DNA of 64,000 bases from CAZSSH01 sp964609825 (GCA_964609825.1 CAZSSH010000010.1:186001-250000), one strand, 5' to 3'; counted from the first letter of the stretch, positions 35,076 to 43,899 are shown. The notes: generated by a model from the letters alone, not told the origin. Program-made: numbers and translations.

Positions 35076-35771
35076 GTTAAAAATCACGTGCATCACAATT
35101 GCTGTGGCAAGATTGCGGCTTTTGAGATACTGTCTTTGGCAAAAATAGCCGACAATGAATAACATCGGTACGCCAAAGATAAAACAGTGAATCGCCGAAA
35201 AGATAAGCGATGTCACCACCATGGCGTGCCGCCCGCAAAAGCGCCGTACCAAATCGTAAAGCAATCGGCGGAAAAATAACTCTTCGCACACCGGTGCTGC
35301 CAGCGCCACGGTAAAAATCATCATGCCAAAGGTAAACGGGCTCGCAGTTTTGAGCAGTTCCGTCAGTCCTTGCTCTTCGGCAAAAGGGATATGGAGTTTC
35401 TCCAGGACAAACTTCCATAAAATTTGCGCGATAAAGCCGAGAATATAGATTTGCAATAATCCGGTAATCACCAATTTGAAATCATTGCCGCACAGCGGCC
35501 GGATGCCGACTTTGCCGCCGAGATTGCCGGTCGGGCCGACTCGGTACAGCAAGAGTAAAATCAGCAAAAGCACCGGAAACTGAACTGCGCTGGTGAGGGT
35601 GGTTATCAGCTCACGCATTTGCTCCGGAGGTACGATGTGCCAGACTTTGGCAAGGCCCACCGCGGCGCCGATGAGCATGGCAAATCCGAAATATCCGATT
35701 ACTCCCAGACACAAAATCCGGATAAGCTCAAAGAGTGGCAGTTTTTGCCGCCACGGGAGATGGTAAAACAT
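35037..35771 (-). CDS. CPBP-family intramembrane glutamic endopeptidase
   Basis: A 244-residue protein with about seven membrane segments. The three ABI/CPBP motifs are present: CEELFFRRLLY (EExxxR, Glu163-Glu164), FSAIHCFIFG (FxxxH) and HVIFNS (HxxxN). The family includes Rce1 and bacteriocin-immunity proteins; the substrate is unknown. It follows the 35782 gene by 10 bp and may be co-transcribed. Its 3' end overlaps ogt. Confidence 0.85.
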   Translation of the reverse strand: MFYHLPWRQKLPLFELIRILCLGVIGYFGFAMLIGAAVGLAKVWHIVPPEQMRELITTLTSAVQFPVLLLILLLLYRVGPTGNLGGKVGIRPLCGNDFKLVITGLLQIYILGFIAQILWKFVLEKLHIPFAEEQGLTELLKTASPFTFGMMIFTVALAAPVCEELFFRRLLYDLVRRFCGRHAMVVTSLIFSAIHCFIFGVPMLFIVGYFCQRQYLKSRNLATAIVMHVIFNSITLAAVGLELQ

Positions 35772-35781
35772 AAATTAAGGC

Positions 35782-36312
35782 TTACTTGATAAAAATATTG
35801 CGCAACGTGATATCACTGCGGTCCGCCGGCAGCACCTGAAACTGTACTTGCATGTTTTTGATCTGTTTCCCGACCGGGAGCAATAATTTCCCGACCGGGA
35901 TCTCGACATCCTGCCAGGTGGCCGGATCGGCATCCAGTGTGAGATTCACCGGGACATAGGTGCCGGTCAATGTTTTGCCCTCGGGGCCGAGGACGGACAA
36001 AGCTACCTGAAATTTTTGATTGGCAATGGTGCCGGCGGCGATATTGGGCCCGGCGTTGACCTGAAAGGTGAGTTTGCCGTTTTTAATGTCATCGGTGATA
36101 TCCACCGCGGCATTGATGCTGATGTTGACCCCGCACCAGTCGGAGGCGTTGGCCGGGAGCTTGAGGACCAAAGTATCGTTGACGACCTCGGCCTTGAGAT
36201 TGCCCCACGGATAATAGAGGCAGCCGCCGGGCTGGTGATCCAAAATCTGAACTTCGGCAGAGGCGGTCATGGCGGCGGCGGCAAAAATAGCGGTCAACAA
36301 CAGTTTTTTCAT
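35782..36312 (-). CDS. Secreted beta-sandwich (CBM-like) protein, unknown
   Basis: A 176-residue protein with a clear signal peptide (MKKLLLTAIFAAAAMTASA). The mature region is rich in predicted beta strands (LVLKLPANASDWCGVNISI, GKLTFQVNAGPNI, WQDVEIPVGKLLLPV, ITLRNIFIK), like carbohydrate-binding jelly-roll domains. No catalytic domain is attached. AAGGA precedes the start. A stand-alone secreted carbohydrate-binding protein is the best guess. Confidence 0.65.
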   Translation of the reverse strand: MKKLLLTAIFAAAAMTASAEVQILDHQPGGCLYYPWGNLKAEVVNDTLVLKLPANASDWCGVNISINAAVDITDDIKNGKLTFQVNAGPNIAAGTIANQKFQVALSVLGPEGKTLTGTYVPVNLTLDADPATWQDVEIPVGKLLLPVGKQIKNMQVQFQVLPADRSDITLRNIFIK

Positions 36313-36468
36313 GATTGTTTCCTTATATTGTGCTCAAAAATCGATAATTACGGCAACGGGCAATTGCCCATGCCGCCATAAACATAACACCAAACAAGCA
36401 CAAATGCAAGGAATTCTTTTGGTTTTCGCTCAAAGTTTTGCTTGTTTAATAATATTTAGTCCGGACAC

Positions 36469-36514
36469 TTGACAAGAGATATGAATGGTGATATTTTATT
36501 TACGTAAATAAAAT
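36469..36514 (+). promoter_or_regulatory. Promoter with overlapping LacI-type operator
   Basis: TTGACA (36469-36474), 17 bp, TATTTT (36492-36497). A 22-bp perfect palindrome (36493-36514) centred on TTTACGTAAA covers the -10 box. The central CG is typical for LacI-family operators. It lies 50 bp before the LacI gene and shows textbook autorepression geometry. Confidence 0.8.
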
Positions 36515-36551
36515 GTGCTTGTTTTAAGTTTAATTGCGGAATAATAAATTA

Positions 36552-36563
36552 ATTTACGTAAAT
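36552..36563 (+). promoter_or_regulatory. Second TTTACGTAAA operator, abutting the LacI start codon
   Basis: ATTTACGTAAAT is a perfect 12-bp palindrome ending at the base before ATG 36564. Its centre is 54 bp (about five helical turns) from the first operator, so both face the same side of the DNA. It also occupies the place of the ribosome site, and no clear Shine-Dalgarno is seen. Confidence 0.75.
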
Positions 36564-37565
36564 ATGAAACCTTCCAAAATCAATATTGTCGAGCTGGCGC
36601 GCGAGGCCGGGGTCTCGGTGGCGACGATTTCCCGCGTGGTCAACGGCCGCGCCGGAGTAAGTGAAGCGTTGCGGAGCCGCATCAGCGATTTGTTAAAGGC
36701 GCGCCATTATGTCAATGACTCGCATTTGTCGCCCCGCCGTCGGATCGCCATTGTCTACAATGAGCCCGAGTTTTACCGCTCGATTGATGAGTTGGCATCC
36801 GGGATTTACACCTACGCCGAGGCCAACCGCATGGAGGCGGTGTTTTGCTTTCGCAAGCATTCTCCGTTTACGATGCTGGAGCAAGTCCGCGAGCACCAGT
36901 GCTCCGGCGCCATCGTCATTGCCGGCGTGGATGTCACGGAGGTCAGAACTCTGGTGGATGCCAAAGTCCCGGTCGTGTGTATTTTTGAAAATCCGCAGAT
37001 CGCCGGTTGCGGTTTCTTTGGCAGCGACGGTTATCGCGGCGGGGTGCTTGCGGTCGAGCATCTGATTGCCCTGGGCCATCGACATATCGGTTATATCGAG
37101 TGCGCGGTGCCGACTACCGATCATGCCAATCGCGTCAAGGCTTATTTTGACACCATGCAAAAACACGGGATCGTCCCCCCGGCCTCTTGGCATTTGCGAG
37201 CCATGCATGGTGACAGCATTGAGCGAACCGCCTGCGAGGCGGCGGTTGCGTTGCTGACGCGCCACCCGGAGCTGACCGCGTTGGCCGTCAGCAACGACGA
37301 AATGGCGCTGGGCGCGATCTGCGGCGCGGTGCGCTGCCGCCGCCGGGTGCCGGAGGATTTGTCGGTCGTCGGTTTTGACAACAGTCAGGCGACTGAATTT
37401 TTTAACCCCCCTTTGACCACCGTCGATCAGCCGTTGAAAGAGATGGGGCACTCGGCGGCGCGCGAGCTGGATTTGTATTTTAAAAATGGCGAAAGGCACC
37501 CGCTTGCGGTGCTGCAATTTGACACCAATTTAGTGATTCGCAACTCGACGTCTCAAAAAAAATAA
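36564..37565 (+). CDS. LacI-family transcriptional regulator of GH130 gene
   Basis: A 333-residue LacI/GalR protein: HTH INIVELAREAGVSVATISRVVNGRAGVSEAL (about 6-36), then hinge and sugar-binding domain (LGHRHIGYIECAVPTTDHANRV, SVVGFDNSQATEF). Start at ATG 36564, the position just after the second operator; an upstream in-frame start at 36534 would lie between the operators. It is followed by the GH130 gene after 16 bp. Likely autorepressed and relieved by a mannoside or related sugar; the effector is inferred from the neighbour. Confidence 0.92.
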   Translation: MKPSKINIVELAREAGVSVATISRVVNGRAGVSEALRSRISDLLKARHYVNDSHLSPRRRIAIVYNEPEFYRSIDELASGIYTYAEANRMEAVFCFRKHSPFTMLEQVREHQCSGAIVIAGVDVTEVRTLVDAKVPVVCIFENPQIAGCGFFGSDGYRGGVLAVEHLIALGHRHIGYIECAVPTTDHANRVKAYFDTMQKHGIVPPASWHLRAMHGDSIERTACEAAVALLTRHPELTALAVSNDEMALGAICGAVRCRRRVPEDLSVVGFDNSQATEFFNPPLTTVDQPLKEMGHSAARELDLYFKNGERHPLAVLQFDTNLVIRNSTSQKK

Positions 37566-37581
37566 CAACCGGAGGATCAAA

Positions 37582-38523
37582 ATGGTATTCAAAAAGTATG
37601 CAAATAACCCGATTTTACGGGCCAAGGATTTCCACGACGACATTATGTATGTCTTTAACCCCGGCGCGATCAAGGTCGGCGGCGAATATCTGATGATCGT
37701 CAATGCCGCCACCGCCTCCACCCCGATCATTTTTTGGCTGGCCCGCAGCAAGGACGGCATTCACTTTACGCCCGATCCGGCGCCCTTGATATGGCCCAAG
37801 TACGAAACCGATCCCGAGTTTTGCATCTATGATCCGCGCATTACATATATTGACGGCGAATACTTCCTGATGTACGGCGCGATGACCCGCAAGCGCGGCG
37901 TCCATGTGGGCTTGGTCAAGACCAAGGATTTTAAAAACTTTACCCGCATCGTGCAACCCGAGAGCCCCACCCAGTGTCGCAACGGCGCATTGTTTCCCGA
38001 AAAAATCGGCGGTCGCTACGTCCGCTTTGACCGCCCGATGCCCGGCGAGCTCGATCCGGCCGATATGTGCATCAGCTACTCGCATGATTTGATCAACTGG
38101 TCTGACAGCAAAATTTTGATCAAAGCCCGCGAGTCTTCATGGGACAATCATAAATTAGGCGCGGGCGCGGTGCCGATCAAGACGCCGCAGGGCTGGCTCG
38201 AGATTTACCACGGCGTCGACGGTACCGCCTGCAACGGTTTTATTTACCGCCTCGGTGTGATGCTGCTGGATTTGGCCGACCCGTCAAAAGTCATTGCCCG
38301 CGGCGACCTTCCGGTATTGTGGCCCACGGAATCCTATGAGTTCAACGGCCGTACCCCCAACGTGGTCTTTACCGCCAACGCGATCGTCGAACCTGACAAC
38401 ACGGTCAAAATCTACTACGGCGCGGCCGACTGCTGCGTCGGGCTGGCCACCGCCAAGCTCGACGATCTGCTTGCCGCCTGCTACAAAAAGAACGATTTCG
38501 CCATCCAATTCTTTTTGGCATAA
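37582..38523 (+). CDS. GH130-like beta-mannoside phosphorylase family protein
   Basis: A 313-residue five-bladed propeller enzyme without signal peptide. FKKYANNPIL at the start, FNPGAI, DPEFCIYDPRITYIDGEYFLMY (DPR motif, in context YDPRIT), NGALFPEKIGGRYVRFDRP and YHGVDG match GH130, which phosphorolyses beta-mannosides to mannose 1-phosphate. Cytoplasmic action fits use of imported oligosaccharides. A GGAGG ribosome site precedes ATG 37582. It forms a two-gene unit with the LacI regulator. Exact linkage specificity is not visible. Confidence 0.88.
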   Translation: MVFKKYANNPILRAKDFHDDIMYVFNPGAIKVGGEYLMIVNAATASTPIIFWLARSKDGIHFTPDPAPLIWPKYETDPEFCIYDPRITYIDGEYFLMYGAMTRKRGVHVGLVKTKDFKNFTRIVQPESPTQCRNGALFPEKIGGRYVRFDRPMPGELDPADMCISYSHDLINWSDSKILIKARESSWDNHKLGAGAVPIKTPQGWLEIYHGVDGTACNGFIYRLGVMLLDLADPSKVIARGDLPVLWPTESYEFNGRTPNVVFTANAIVEPDNTVKIYYGAADCCVGLATAKLDDLLAACYKKNDFAIQFFLA

Positions 38524-38531
38524 AAACAATT

Positions 38532-38575
38532 GCGAGCAGGAAAGAACCTTTCCTCAAAAGGTTTTTCCTGCTCGC
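38532..38575 (+). terminator. Long hairpin terminator after GH130 gene
   Basis: GCGAGCAGGAAA pairs with TTTCCTGCTCGC, with an inner AACCTTT/AAAGGTT-like stem, starting 9 bp after the GH130 stop. The tail is not T-rich, so it may instead serve as a 3' stabiliser or a repeat element. Confidence 0.6.
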
Positions 38576-38821
38576 GCTCATCCTTTTCCAAATTTTTTCA
38601 GCGCCTTTCCCCGATTGGTAAACCAATCAGGAAAAGACGCTTTTATCTTACGGAAACGAGTTTTTAGTTATCTTATACCCCGATATAACAATAAAAAGAG
38701 ATAATTCAAATCATGAATATAATATTTTTTTTGGGAAAAATATAAAAACTCACGGGTTTGCTTTTTTGCGAGAGCAAAAGAGCGGACGCAAGTATGCAAA
38801 TGTTTTTGAAAAAGATGGGGG
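38576..38821. other. Intergenic spacer between GH130 terminator and Sel1 gene terminator
   Basis: About 250 bp without a believable gene. It is AT-rich and bounded by two long hairpins. A smaller inverted element (GCTTTTTTGCGAGAGCAAAAG, about 38759-38780) is visible. No tRNA or conserved RNA was recognised. Confidence 0.5.
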
Positions 38822-38868
38822 TGGGGGGAAGAAATAAACTTTTTACAAAAAGTTGTTTCTTCCCCCGG
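38822..38868 (-). terminator. Long hairpin after the Sel1 repeat gene
   Basis: GGGGGAAGAAA pairs with TTTCTTCCCCC, with inner AAACTTTTT/AAAAAGTT, 15 bp past the stop of the Sel1 gene on the minus strand. Its architecture (long outer stem, inner A/T stem) parallels the hairpin at 38532. Confidence 0.6.
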
Positions 38869-38882
38869 TATCATCCAGCAGC

Positions 38883-39743
38883 TTATTTTTTGTTTTTGCC
38901 GAGATAATTTTTGATGAATTGGACGTTGGCGTCGATGTCGATTTTGTCGGCCAGCATGCGGTCGCGGATTTCTTTGGCGATGCTGACTTTGCCGTTGTCC
39001 TCGGCGTAGACGAGAAAAAATGCCGAGGCGATGGGGTCGTCGTCGTTGTAGGCGTCGGCGAGCAGTTTTTTGCCGAGCTCGACGTCTTTGGCACCGACCT
39101 TGCCGGTGTAAAACAATAAACCCAATACGGCTTTGGCCTCGGGGCGGTCGTTTTGGGCGGCCAGCGTCAAATAATAGATGCCTCTGCTGACATCGGCTTC
39201 GGTGTAGACGCCGTTGAGGTAACAGGTGGCCAGTCTGAGCTGGGCTTCGGTTTCGTCATTGTCGGCGGCTTCTTTGAGCAAGGCGATGCCTTTGGGGATG
39301 TCCTGCTTGACGAGGGCGCCGTCGAGATAAATGCCCGCCAGCGCGGTCACGGCGACGCCGAATTTGGCGTCCGCGGCCCGGTTGAGCCAGTAGAGGTACT
39401 GCTCGTTGCTTTGGGCGACGCCGTCGCCGTTAAGATAAGCGACGGCGGTATTGTACTCGGCGGTGGGGTTTCCGAGCTTGGCGGCCTGCAAAAAGTATTG
39501 AAAAGCCTTGGCGGGATCTTTGGCGACGTATTCCCCCTGAAGATACATGGACCCCAAATAATACATGGCGTCGGTGTTGCCTTTGGCCGCGAGTCTGGTG
39601 AAATCCCGGCTGGCGGCGGCGTAATTGCCGCGCTCGTATTTTTTGATGGCCGCGGGGAGGGTGACGGTTACAGCGGCAAAGTAAAACAGCCCGGCGGCCA
39701 GGACCAAAACTGCGACGATGACGGCAATCACAAATGTTTTCAT
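38883..39743 (-). CDS. Membrane-anchored Sel1-like repeat protein
   Basis: A 286-residue protein with an N-terminal hydrophobic anchor (FVIAVIVAVLVLAAGLFYFAA) and about six Sel1/TPR-like alpha-alpha repeats (AMYYLGSMYLQGEYVAKDPAKA, AEYNTAVAYLNGDGVAQ, AVTALAGIYLDGALV, AQLRLATCYLNGVYTE, AKAVLGLLFYTGKV; the first shown is two helices). Such proteins act as interaction scaffolds at the membrane. I chose ATG 39743; a GTG three codons upstream (39752) is possible. No neighbour suggests a partner. Confidence 0.75.
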   Translation of the reverse strand: MKTFVIAVIVAVLVLAAGLFYFAAVTVTLPAAIKKYERGNYAAASRDFTRLAAKGNTDAMYYLGSMYLQGEYVAKDPAKAFQYFLQAAKLGNPTAEYNTAVAYLNGDGVAQSNEQYLYWLNRAADAKFGVAVTALAGIYLDGALVKQDIPKGIALLKEAADNDETEAQLRLATCYLNGVYTEADVSRGIYYLTLAAQNDRPEAKAVLGLLFYTGKVGAKDVELGKKLLADAYNDDDPIASAFFLVYAEDNGKVSIAKEIRDRMLADKIDIDANVQFIKNYLGKNKK

Positions 39744-40166
39744 AATTTTCACCGGTTGATTGAATTCTTTTACGGCGGCGCGCCGTTACAGGGGAAAAAT
39801 TGGGCAAACGGCAAAAATGCGCCGTATGCCGTGCTGTTATAATGTATAATGAAAGACGTAAAAACTCAAGCCATATTGTCCCCGGCGTCGGCGTAAATCG
39901 TGAAGTTTTTGAAAAAAAGATGAAATTTTGTCACCGGGAACCGGTTTGGCCGCCATTTTTTGGTCCGTTTGGCCCGTATTTTGCCGGGGCGTCGCCGCAA
40001 AGACGGGGGAGGGGCTGTAAAAACGGCGATTATGATTTTTGCACAGTATCAAGGAGATATAAAAAGTCAAGACTCCGGGGACAAAAAATGTTGAAAAAAT
40101 ATTAAAAAAAAATTAAAAAACCGATTTGCAAATCCCAAAAAGGCAGTTAAGTTAAGTGAAAGAATA
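39744..40166. other. Intergenic region upstream of nrdJ, no gene recognised
   Basis: About 420 bp. A plus-strand frame from 39843 to 40105 encodes a Cys/Arg-rich peptide without family resemblance and is not believed. The stretch 39930-40030 is G-rich and could fold, but no B12-box was found although nrdJ needs adenosylcobalamin. AAGGAGATAT at 40050 resembles a ribosome site without a following gene. Confidence 0.5.
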
Positions 40167-40214
40167 ACACTAGATATAGTAGATCAACTTTGATGAGTAT
40201 ACAATATATTGAAA
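40167..40214 (+). promoter_or_regulatory. Two NrdR-box-like sites 32 bp apart upstream of nrdJ
   Basis: Box 1 at 40167-40182 (ACACTAGATATAGTAG) and box 2 at 40199-40214 (ATACAATATATTGAAA) both resemble the 16-bp NrdR consensus acaCwAtATaTwGtgt. Start-to-start spacing is 32 bp, about three helical turns, as usual for tandem NrdR boxes. They lie 17-64 bp before ATG 40231. NrdR repression of nrdJ by dATP status is the expected role. Confidence 0.75.
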
Positions 40215-40230
40215 AGGAAGGGAGTTACAG

Positions 40231-42519
40231 ATGAGCAGCGACAATTTGGGTTTGCCCGCGGTGTCAATCGATATTTGGGATCGCAAATATCGTTATGCCG
40301 CCAAAGATAAGAGCGTCCGCGACACCATGCGGCGCGTGGCCAAGGCTTGTGCGGTCAAGGAAAAGGACCCGGAGTATTGGGCCAAGGAGTTTGAGTCGAT
40401 TTTGTGCGGTCTGGAGTTTTTGCCGGGCGGGCGCATCATTGCCAATGCCGGGACTTCGCGCGAAGAAGTGACGATGTTTAACTGCTATGTGATGAATACG
40501 ATCAAGGACTCCATCGAGGGGATTTTTGACACAGTCAAAGACTCGGCCATGACCCAGAAGCAGGGCGGCGGCGTCGGTTTTGACTTCTCAACCATCCGCC
40601 CGGCGGGCTCGCACATCAACGGCTGCGAAGCGGAGGCCTCCGGTCCCTTGAGTTTTATGCAGGTCTTGGACTCGACCTGCCGCACGATTATGAGCGCCGG
40701 TCAGCGGCGCGGCGCCCAGATGGGGATCATGCGCTGCGATCACCCGGATATTGAGCATTTTATCACTGCCAAGCGTCAAAACAGCCAATTGCAGATGTTT
40801 AACCTCTCCGTGGCGATCACCGACGCCTTTATGGAGGCCGTTAAGGTTGACGGCGACTGGGATCTGGTGTTTGGCGGCAAGGTATACAAGACCGTCAAAG
40901 CCAAGTACCTCTGGGATATGATTTTACACTCATCCTACGATTATGCCGAGCCCGGCTTTATTTTGATTGACCGCATCAACAAGATGAATAACTTGGCCTA
41001 TTGCGAAAAAATCGCCGCCACCAATCCCTGCGGCGAGCAGCCGTTGCCGCCCTACGGCGCGTGTCTCTTGGGCTCGGTCAATTTGAGCCGCATGGTGGAT
41101 TGCCCGTTTACGGTCAACGCCAAGGTCAATTATCAGCGTATCGGCGAAGTCGCCGCGACCGCCGTTCGGTTGCTGGATAACGTCATTGACATCAGCAATT
41201 ACCCGCTGCCGCAGCAGCGTGAGGAAGCCTATGCCAAGCGCCGCATGGGGATCGGCATCACCGGTTTGGCCGACGCCTTTATCTTTATGGGTGTCAAGTA
41301 CGGTTCTCCGGCTTCGCTCACCATTGCCGAAAAAATCATGGCGACGATCCGCGACAGTACTTACCGTGCCAGCGTGGAGCTCGCCAAAGAGCGCGGCGCT
41401 TTTCCGAAATTTGAGTCCGACAAGTATGCCAAGGGCAACTTTGTGGCCACGCTGCCCAAGGATTTGCAAAAGGACATCGCCAAATACGGCATCCGCAACT
41501 CGCACCTGACCTCAATTGCGCCGACCGGGACGATCAGCTTGCTGGCAGGCAATATTTCGAGCGGTCTGGAGCCCGTCTTCGCGTTTCGCTATACTCGCAA
41601 AATCCGCAACGGCAAGGAGACCGACGTGAGCGAAGTCGAGGTTGCCGACTATGCCTACGGCAAGTACTGTGAATTTATCGGCAAGCACTCCTGTCCGGAG
41701 AACGAGCTGCCTGATTACTTTGTCTCGGCCGACTCGATTACGCCGATGGATCATCTTGAGATTCAGGCTGCGTTGCAGCGCAATGTCGACAGCTCGATTT
41801 CCAAGACCATCAATATCCCCGGCGACTACAAGTTTGAGGATTACGAAAACATCTATATGCAGGCCTACCAAAAAGGCCTCAAAGGCTGTACCACCTTCCG
41901 TCCGTCGGAGTACATTACCGGCGTATTGATCCGCAAAGAGGACAAAAAGGAAGACAAAAAGGAAGCCGCCAAGCCGGCTGAAACTTCTAAAAAGATCACC
42001 CGCCGCCCTGAGGTGTTGACCGGGACGACCTACAAGATCAAGACGCCGCACTCGCCGGATGCCTTTTACATCACCATCAACGATTATGAGGAAAACGGCC
42101 AGCGCCGCCCGTATGAGCTTTTTATCAATACCAAAAACTTGCAGCACTTCAGCTGGATCGTGGCGATGTCGCGGTTGATTTCGGCGGTCTTTCGCCACGA
42201 AGCCAAGCCGGTGTTTTTGGTCGAGGAGCTTAAGAGTGTGTATGACCCCAGCGGCGGTTATTTCCAAAAGGGCAAATATATCCCGTCACTGGCGGCCGAA
42301 ATCGGCTATGTGATTGAGAGCCACTTGCAAAGCATCGGTATTTTGACCCACGATCACGAGCACGCCGGCAACGGCAACAAGACGGAGAAGATGTCCGCTC
42401 CGATTGGCCAGTCGCCGACCAACAACAAAATGTTTTGCCCGCAATGTAACGAAAAAGAGCTGGTCAATCAGGAAAATTGCCTCAAGTGCCTGGCTTGCGG
42501 CTACGGCAAATGCGGATAA
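40231..42519 (+). CDS. nrdJ: Adenosylcobalamin-dependent (class II) ribonucleoside-diphosphate reductase
   Basis: A 762-residue enzyme that reduces ribonucleotides to deoxyribonucleotides using a cobalamin radical. FLPGGRIIANAG, Cys85 in MFNCYVMN (substrate-reducing pair), the NPCGEQPLPPYGACLLGSVNL segment with Asn265, Cys267 and Glu269 at the active site, and SIAPTGTISLLAGNISSGLEP all fit NrdJ. No N-terminal ATP-cone is seen. The C-terminal ~170 residues include a Lys/Glu-rich linker, a second conserved domain, and a Cys-rich tail (CPQC, CLKCLACGYGKC) that probably binds zinc and carries redox cysteines. GGAAGGGAG is a strong ribosome site. Confidence 0.93.
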   Translation: MSSDNLGLPAVSIDIWDRKYRYAAKDKSVRDTMRRVAKACAVKEKDPEYWAKEFESILCGLEFLPGGRIIANAGTSREEVTMFNCYVMNTIKDSIEGIFDTVKDSAMTQKQGGGVGFDFSTIRPAGSHINGCEAEASGPLSFMQVLDSTCRTIMSAGQRRGAQMGIMRCDHPDIEHFITAKRQNSQLQMFNLSVAITDAFMEAVKVDGDWDLVFGGKVYKTVKAKYLWDMILHSSYDYAEPGFILIDRINKMNNLAYCEKIAATNPCGEQPLPPYGACLLGSVNLSRMVDCPFTVNAKVNYQRIGEVAATAVRLLDNVIDISNYPLPQQREEAYAKRRMGIGITGLADAFIFMGVKYGSPASLTIAEKIMATIRDSTYRASVELAKERGAFPKFESDKYAKGNFVATLPKDLQKDIAKYGIRNSHLTSIAPTGTISLLAGNISSGLEPVFAFRYTRKIRNGKETDVSEVEVADYAYGKYCEFIGKHSCPENELPDYFVSADSITPMDHLEIQAALQRNVDSSISKTINIPGDYKFEDYENIYMQAYQKGLKGCTTFRPSEYITGVLIRKEDKKEDKKEAAKPAETSKKITRRPEVLTGTTYKIKTPHSPDAFYITINDYEENGQRRPYELFINTKNLQHFSWIVAMSRLISAVFRHEAKPVFLVEELKSVYDPSGGYFQKGKYIPSLAAEIGYVIESHLQSIGILTHDHEHAGNGNKTEKMSAPIGQSPTNNKMFCPQCNEKELVNQENCLKCLACGYGKCG

Positions 42520-42534
42520 AGCATCCTTAAAAGT

Positions 42535-42574
42535 AAAATCCCGCCCCGGAGTTTCCGGTGCGGGATTTTTTTTG
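42535..42574 (+). terminator. Terminator after nrdJ
   Basis: AAAATCCCGC, inner CCGGAGTTTCCGG, then GCGGGATTTTTTTT. The A-run on the other side lets it work in both directions, also serving the convergent hydrolase gene. Confidence 0.85.
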
Positions 42575-42584
42575 CAAACAACGC

Positions 42585-43682
42585 TCACTCCGAGAGGTAG
42601 GACTCGAGGACTTTTTTGGCATTTTCGTCGGCGGTATCGGCAATGGCTTTTTGGAGGCGCGGTCGTTTTTGCAGTTGCGGAAAATCCTCCATCAGCCACT
42701 CTCGGACGGTTTTGCTGATCGCGTCATTCCACTCATGTCCGGTGTCGGGAATCATTTTGACGGTGAGATTGGCCGCTTTGCCGGTTTTAAGCCCGGCGAC
42801 CGCTTCGTCCAGCCACTTGTGGCGTATGGTATCGTTGGCGCCCATGGCGAATAAGATCGGACGACTGCCGATCGGCACGGGCTTGATCTTGCTGCCGCCC
42901 ATGATGGCGCAGTAGCCGCTGTAAACTTTCCACGAGTTGGCGTTGGCAAAATTGTCGGTGATTGAGTAGGCCCCCGAGGAGCATCCGGAGAGAATGATGC
43001 AATCGTTGTCAATCGGAACTGAGTTGGCAATCATCTGGAGGCAATAAAGAGCAATTTTATTGTCAAAATCACGGCAGGTGCCGAGCTTGAGTAGGTCTTT
43101 TTTCTCGTTATCGCTGTAATTGTAGTCGGCTCCGGCAATAATGACGCTCATCCCATCGGTGATTTGGCGGTAGCGTTGGGCTTCTCCGGGGCCGCCCATG
43201 CCGCCGCCGAAATGGATGATAACCGGGTATGCATGGTCCTTTTGGTAATCCGGGGGAAAGGTCACCTCAAGTTTGATCGGTTGCTGATTGCCGGAGGAGG
43301 CGGATTTTCCGAGCTCGGGAAGCTCCACGGTAACGGTTTGGCTGCTTTTGATTTCGCTTTCGGGCAGTTTTTTATTGGTTTTGGCAAAAGTGGTTTTTTT
43401 GTCCGGCCGCTCCTGATAGGGCTTGACGCTGTTGATTCGGATTTTTTCAAGCGTATCGGGATTATAATTACGGTTGAGTTCATTTTTGACCGTAATTGTG
43501 ACATCGGAATTGAGAAATTTATCCTCAATTTTGTTTTCAATATCGTATACCGCGCCAAATTCGCTGATAAACTCAATTTTGTCGTTTTTTTGTGTCAATA
43601 CGCCGCGAAAATCACCTGCGTTAACGGCCAATGACAGGAGTAAGGGTAAGGCAAAGAGGGTGGCGGCGGTCGGTTTCATCAT
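42585..43682 (-). CDS. Secreted alpha/beta-hydrolase (esterase-like)
   Basis: A 365-residue protein with a signal peptide (MMKPTAATLFALPLLLSLAVNA). A ~130-residue N-terminal region of unknown fold is followed by an alpha/beta hydrolase: PVIIHFGGGMGGPGEAQRY (oxyanion region), ILSGCSSGAYS (Ser nucleophile, GCSSG in place of GxSxG), GANDTIRHKW (Asp) and IPDTGHEWND (His). It resembles poly(3-hydroxybutyrate)/feruloyl esterase-like enzymes that deacylate polysaccharides. Start ATG 43682 with AGGA upstream. It stands alone. Confidence 0.72.
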   Translation of the reverse strand: MMKPTAATLFALPLLLSLAVNAGDFRGVLTQKNDKIEFISEFGAVYDIENKIEDKFLNSDVTITVKNELNRNYNPDTLEKIRINSVKPYQERPDKKTTFAKTNKKLPESEIKSSQTVTVELPELGKSASSGNQQPIKLEVTFPPDYQKDHAYPVIIHFGGGMGGPGEAQRYRQITDGMSVIIAGADYNYSDNEKKDLLKLGTCRDFDNKIALYCLQMIANSVPIDNDCIILSGCSSGAYSITDNFANANSWKVYSGYCAIMGGSKIKPVPIGSRPILFAMGANDTIRHKWLDEAVAGLKTGKAANLTVKMIPDTGHEWNDAISKTVREWLMEDFPQLQKRPRLQKAIADTADENAKKVLESYLSE

Positions 43683-43859
43683 GACAATTTCCTTTTTTTG
43701 ACATAAATAAAGGTATTTCGAGATATCCCATACCTTCAATATATCAGTGTTATTTTAATAATACAACTTTTTTTGTGCAAAAATATTCGTAAAATTTAAC
43801 GATTTGCAGAAAATGTCGAAAAAAAATGGAATATTTTTGATATTTTGATATTTCCAGAG

Positions 43860-43888
43860 TTGTAAAATCGATTTAACAAAACTATATT
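43860..43888 (+). promoter_or_regulatory. Promoter of the sugar isomerase gene
   Basis: TTGTAA (43860-43865), 17 bp, TATATT (43883-43888), followed 12 bp later by a palindrome. Confidence 0.55.
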
Positions 43889-43899
43889 ACCTATCAAAT

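Noticed and set aside
39843..40105. Small plus-strand frame upstream of nrdJ
   Set aside because: No ribosome site, low-complexity Cys/Arg/Lys-rich content, and no resemblance to a known family.
39744..40230. Cobalamin riboswitch before the B12-dependent nrdJ
   Set aside because: I looked for a B12-box-like sequence and the usual surrounding stems and found none; NrdR-like boxes explain regulation better.
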